From NCBI RefSeq assembly GCF_026626745.1, contig NZ_JAPNJW010000002.1, positions 3,062,151 to 3,126,150 on the forward strand: a stretch of DNA of 64,000 bases, in the 5' to 3' direction. This document shows, piece by piece, positions 61,517 to 64,000 of this stretch. Positions within the stretch are counted from its first letter, which is position 1; each line of letters opens with the position of its first letter. The notes beneath the pieces were generated by a model that worked only from the letters and a program-made list of their open reading frames with translations, did not search any database and was not told the origin of the DNA. The stretch comes from Nannocystis sp. RBIL2 (GTDB taxonomy: Bacteria > Myxococcota_A > Polyangia > Nannocystales > Nannocystaceae). Made by a program: the position numbers and the translations under genes.

Positions 61517-63262
61517 ATGCACTGGACCGCCGAACAGCAAGCGATCCTCGCGCACCCGCTCGACGCGCACGCCCTCGTCCACGCCGCGCCCGGCGCCGGC
61601 AAGACCACCACCCTGGTCGGGCGCGTCGCCCGCCTCGCCGAGCGGGTCGACGGCGAGCGCATGCGCGTCGTCATGTTCAACAAAGCGATCCAGGAGACCT
61701 TCAGCGCCCGCCTCGAGGCCGCGGGCATCGCCGGCGTCAAGGTCACCACCTTCGACGCGCTCGGCCTCGAGGTCCTCGGCCGCGCCGAGCGCCGCGGCCT
61801 GCTCACGCGCCCGCTCGAGGTCGCTGCGTTTCGCACCCGCGAGTGGGCCCAGCTCGTGCATCGCAGGTTCGCCCGCAAGATCGAGTCGGCCGACGACATC
61901 GCCGCCGCCGTCGGCTTCTGGAAGGCCCACCTCGTCACCCCGAACCGCGCCGCCTGCGAGGACGCCCCCGAGCTCGTCGAGGCCTACCAGGCGCTCGAGG
62001 AGCTGCGCACCCGCGGCGGCCAGGCGCTGCAGGTCGACTTCCCCGACATGGTCTACACCGCGGTCGCAGTGCTGCGCCGCTACCCGCGGCTGCTCGGGCC
62101 GATCGATCATCTGCTGGTCGACGAGTTCCAGGACGTGAACCCCGCCCGCGTCGAGCTGCTGCGCCTGCTCATGCACGAACACACCACCCTCATGGCCGTG
62201 GGCGACGCCGACCAGGCCATCTATGAATTTTCGGGCGCGCACCCGCGGTTCTTCCACGACTTCGCCGCCACCTTCACGCACCGGCCCACGCGCACCTATC
62301 CGCTGTCGCACAGCTTCCGCTTCGGCGAGACGATCGCCGCCGCAGCGCGGGCGCTCATCGCCCACAACGACGAGCGCTTCCCGATCGAGGTCGTCGGCCG
62401 CGGCGCCGTCCCCGGCACCATCACGCGCACCGACGACGTCCCCGGCACCATCACGCGCCTGCTGGCCGCCGGGCACCGGGCCGACGAGATCGCCGTCCTC
62501 TACCGCGGCCGCCTGCAGGGCACCAGCGTGCTCGCCGAGCTGGCGGCGCGGCAAATCGGTATGGAGACCGACGACCTCGACTTCGTCCGCAAGGGTCGCG
62601 GCCCCGAGCTCGCGCTCGCCTACCTCCGCTTCGCCACCAGCGACGCGCCCATCGGCTTCGACGACGCCTGGAACGTCGTCTTCGCGCCCGACCGCTACAT
62701 CCGCAAGGAGGCCTTCGCCGACCAGGTCCGCAAGCTCGGCAGCAAGGGCCTGCGCGCGGTCCTCGGCAACAAGAAGGCCGCCCGCGACGCCGACCAGCCG
62801 CGCGGCGCCATCGAGTCGATGAGCGCGCTCGCCGACCTGCTCGCGCGCATGGGCAAGTGCCGCACCGCCGCCGCCGCCCTCGACCTGCTGGTCAGCGGGA
62901 CCGACGTCATGGGCCAGCTCGCCGGCCGCAAGCGCAGCGAGGTCGAGCTCGATCAGGCCGTCGCCGGCTTCGAGGCCGTGCGCACCTTGCTCAAGGGCCT
63001 CGCGGTCGCCCCCGCCGAAGCCGCGCAGCGCTCGCCGACCTCGACCCGCGCGCCGGCAAGCCCGCCGAGCAGTGCGTGTGGGTCTCGACGATCCACAAGG
63101 CCAAGGGCAAGGAGTGGCGCGCAGTCCTGCTGCCGCGCCTCGCCGAGGGCCTGTGCCCCGCCAACCGCGAGGACCGGACGCTCGGCACCGTCGAATCACC
63201 CGCCGGCGTCGACCAGAGCGACCCGCTCGAGCAGGAGCGGCGGATCTTCTACGTCGGCCTGA
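61517..63262 (+). CDS. UvrD/Rep-like helicase, N-terminal part (frameshifted)
   Basis: The ATG at 61517 opens an SF1A helicase. Motif I is VHAAPGAGKTTTLVGRV (residues 22-38), motif II LLVDEFQDVNPAR, and motif III VGDADQAIYEFSGA. Motif IV-like SHSFRFGETIAAAA and IAVLYRGRLQGTSVL follow. From about residue 505 (near 63028) the frame becomes Ser/Arg/Pro-rich nonsense, while motifs V and VI continue in another frame, in the piece starting at 63028. The break lies beside a C5 run (63009-63013) and equals one missing base, so an assembly error is plausible. Confidence 0.85.
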   Translation: MHWTAEQQAILAHPLDAHALVHAAPGAGKTTTLVGRVARLAERVDGERMRVVMFNKAIQETFSARLEAAGIAGVKVTTFDALGLEVLGRAERRGLLTRPLEVAAFRTREWAQLVHRRFARKIESADDIAAAVGFWKAHLVTPNRAACEDAPELVEAYQALEELRTRGGQALQVDFPDMVYTAVAVLRRYPRLLGPIDHLLVDEFQDVNPARVELLRLLMHEHTTLMAVGDADQAIYEFSGAHPRFFHDFAATFTHRPTRTYPLSHSFRFGETIAAAARALIAHNDERFPIEVVGRGAVPGTITRTDDVPGTITRLLAAGHRADEIAVLYRGRLQGTSVLAELAARQIGMETDDLDFVRKGRGPELALAYLRFATSDAPIGFDDAWNVVFAPDRYIRKEAFADQVRKLGSKGLRAVLGNKKAARDADQPRGAIESMSALADLLARMGKCRTAAAALDLLVSGTDVMGQLAGRKRSEVELDQAVAGFEAVRTLLKGLAVAPAEAAQRSPTSTRAPASPPSSACGSRRSTRPRARSGAQSCCRASPRACAPPTARTGRSAPSNHPPASTRATRSSRSGGSSTSA

Positions 63263-63591
63263 CGCGCGCCAGCGAATGTGTGCACCTCGAGGTGACCCCG
63301 CACGCCCCGAGCCGCTTCGTCGCCGAGCTCGGCCTCGCCAAGCCCGCCCTCGTCGCTCCGGCGAGCCGGCCTCGCGTGCGCAAGCCGGCGGCCGCGGTCG
63401 CCAACACCGGCGCGTGGAAGCCGATCGAGGACGCCAGGCTGACGGCCGCCCGCGACGCCGGCGAGGACCTCGACGAGCTCGCCGAAGCCCTCGGTCGCAG
63501 CCGCGCCGCCGTCGATGCCCGCCTCGAGATCCTCGACGCCATCCGCCAGCGCACCGAGGCGCGACGCCGACGCTTCGAGGAAGAGGAGTGA
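63028..63591 (+). CDS. UvrD/Rep-like helicase, C-terminal part (second frame)
   Basis: This frame continues the helicase started at 61517: ALADLDPRAGKPAEQCVWVS then TIHKAKGKEWRAVLLPRL (motif V region) and QERRIFYVGLTRASE (motif VI). The C-terminal tail has GEDLDELAEALGRSRAAVDA, which looks like a helix-turn-helix or SAP-like element. The total intact protein would be about 690 aa. It has no start codon of its own at the junction, so it is part of a split gene. Confidence 0.8.
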   Translation, partial: ALADLDPRAGKPAEQCVWVSTIHKAKGKEWRAVLLPRLAEGLCPANREDRTLGTVESPAGVDQSDPLEQERRIFYVGLTRASECVHLEVTPHAPSRFVAELGLAKPALVAPASRPRVRKPAAAVANTGAWKPIEDARLTAARDAGEDLDELAEALGRSRAAVDARLEILDAIRQRTEARRRRFEEEE

Positions 63592-63666
63592 GCCCCCGCC
63601 GCTCTGCGGAGAGAATCATCGCAGGCGTCTCGACGACCGTGGCGGCCTGCTCGGAAAGAGACGGGC

Positions 63667-64000
63667 GTGTCTTCGAACGGAATCAACCTGTACGCCAACT
63701 CGTCTTCTTGCTCGGGTGCGCTCATCGGTCCCAGACACGTGTTGACGGCCGCGCACTGTGTCTGGGAAGACGGGGCGCTCTTGAAGGTGCGCGTGGTGCC
63801 GGGGCAGAACGGCGACGGAACTTCACTTTCAGACATCCCCTTCGGGACGTTCTGGGTCTCGCACTACTTCTTACCAAAGGGGTGGCTCAACGATCCTGCC
63901 CCCGGCAACTTGCGCTACGACTACGCCGTACTCGTGCTGGGCGAGGAGCCGTACCTCGGGTGGCTCGGGTTTGATACGTCAAGCTACTCCTCCCTGAAAA
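63667..64000 (+). CDS. trypsin-like serine protease, 3' end outside window
   Basis: The frame reads VSSNGINLYANSSSCSGALI, then PRHVLTAAHCVW, with the catalytic His in TAAHC, and DYAVLVLGEE with the catalytic Asp; it runs off the end. The S1 family is clear. The GTG at 63667 has GGAAAGAG before it but lacks a signal peptide. A frame further upstream reads ERIIAGVSTTVAACSE, like the activation region of the same family, so the true start may lie upstream with another frameshift. Base composition here is less GC-rich than in the neighbouring helicase. Confidence 0.65.
   Translation, partial: MSSNGINLYANSSSCSGALIGPRHVLTAAHCVWEDGALLKVRVVPGQNGDGTSLSDIPFGTFWVSHYFLPKGWLNDPAPGNLRYDYAVLVLGEEPYLGWLGFDTSSYSSLK

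Noticed and set aside
63834..63861. Another 14-bp repeat pair (CATCCCCTTCGGGA)
   Set aside because: It lies inside the coding sequence of the trypsin-like protease in a well-conserved region, and only one unit fits; likely coincidence.

Overview
The window is GC-rich chromosomal DNA from a myxobacterium, most likely of the Nannocystis type. I infer this from codon third positions that are almost all G or C, many lipoproteins with long Thr/Gly/Glu/Pro-rich linkers after the lipobox, MopE-type metal-binding motifs, a DUF1552 protein, di-haem peroxidase and copper-monooxygenase-like proteins, and very large hybrid histidine kinases. No rRNA, tRNA, CRISPR array, transposase or phage gene was seen. 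Genes are mostly single units on both strands; only a few short operons show start/stop overlaps.

Layout. 1-4.2 kb: a partial gene, a membrane sulfatase-fold protein and a Sel1-repeat protein. 4.6-9.1 kb: a tandemly duplicated two-gene operon (Thr-rich lipoprotein plus secreted collagen-like protein). 9.2-10.4 kb: two small membrane-anchored proteins resembling AgmX/PglI C-terminal domains. 11-13.5 kb: acyl-CoA dehydrogenase and an orphan DUF1552 protein. 15-21.5 kb: a frameshifted M4 metalloprotease, a leucine-rich protein and two lipoproteins. 21.5-28.4 kb: glutathione S-transferase, DUF808 membrane protein, a Ca-binding TSP3-repeat protein and an MHS-type transporter. 30-34 kb: a type III polyketide synthase and an HflX GTPase fused to a macrolide 2'-phosphotransferase. 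34-35 kb: a decayed SIR2-like gene. 35-41.7 kb: an envelope-protein operon and a hybrid kinase. 41.8-48 kb: an Eis-like acetyltransferase, envelope proteins, a beta-lactamase-fold hydrolase and a stand-alone RNA polymerase alpha-CTD. 48-52.7 kb: di-haem peroxidase, copper-monooxygenase-like protein and a lipoprotein. 53-55 kb: membrane protein and small proteins. 55-61.4 kb: a double hybrid kinase, a PAS-STAS protein and a WTAEQ-repeat protein. 61.5-64 kb: a frameshifted UvrD-like helicase and a partial trypsin-like protease.

Two observations stand out. First, at least 15 intergenic places carry short arrays of one 14-bp unit (consensus CATGTCCnnnnGGA). The unit joins a palindrome, GGACATGTCC, to a 4-nt spacer that is often TTCG or CGAA, so neighbouring units can fold into short stems with tetraloops. 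Spacing is exactly 14 bp (sometimes 7) even where the sequence has diverged, and the arrays lie mostly at gene 3' ends and between convergent genes. I know of no described family with this form. Second, the HflX-macrolide phosphotransferase fusion joins, in one polypeptide, a ribosome-acting GTPase and a drug-modifying enzyme. With the Eis-like acetyltransferase 8 kb away it suggests intrinsic antibiotic self-protection.

Several genes are broken. The M4 protease and UvrD helicase each carry one apparent 1-bp deletion beside a G or C run, which could be an assembly error. The SIR2-like gene has both a nonsense codon and a frameshift and looks truly dead. Short duplicated gene ends at 18274-18314 and 45829-45930 record past duplications.
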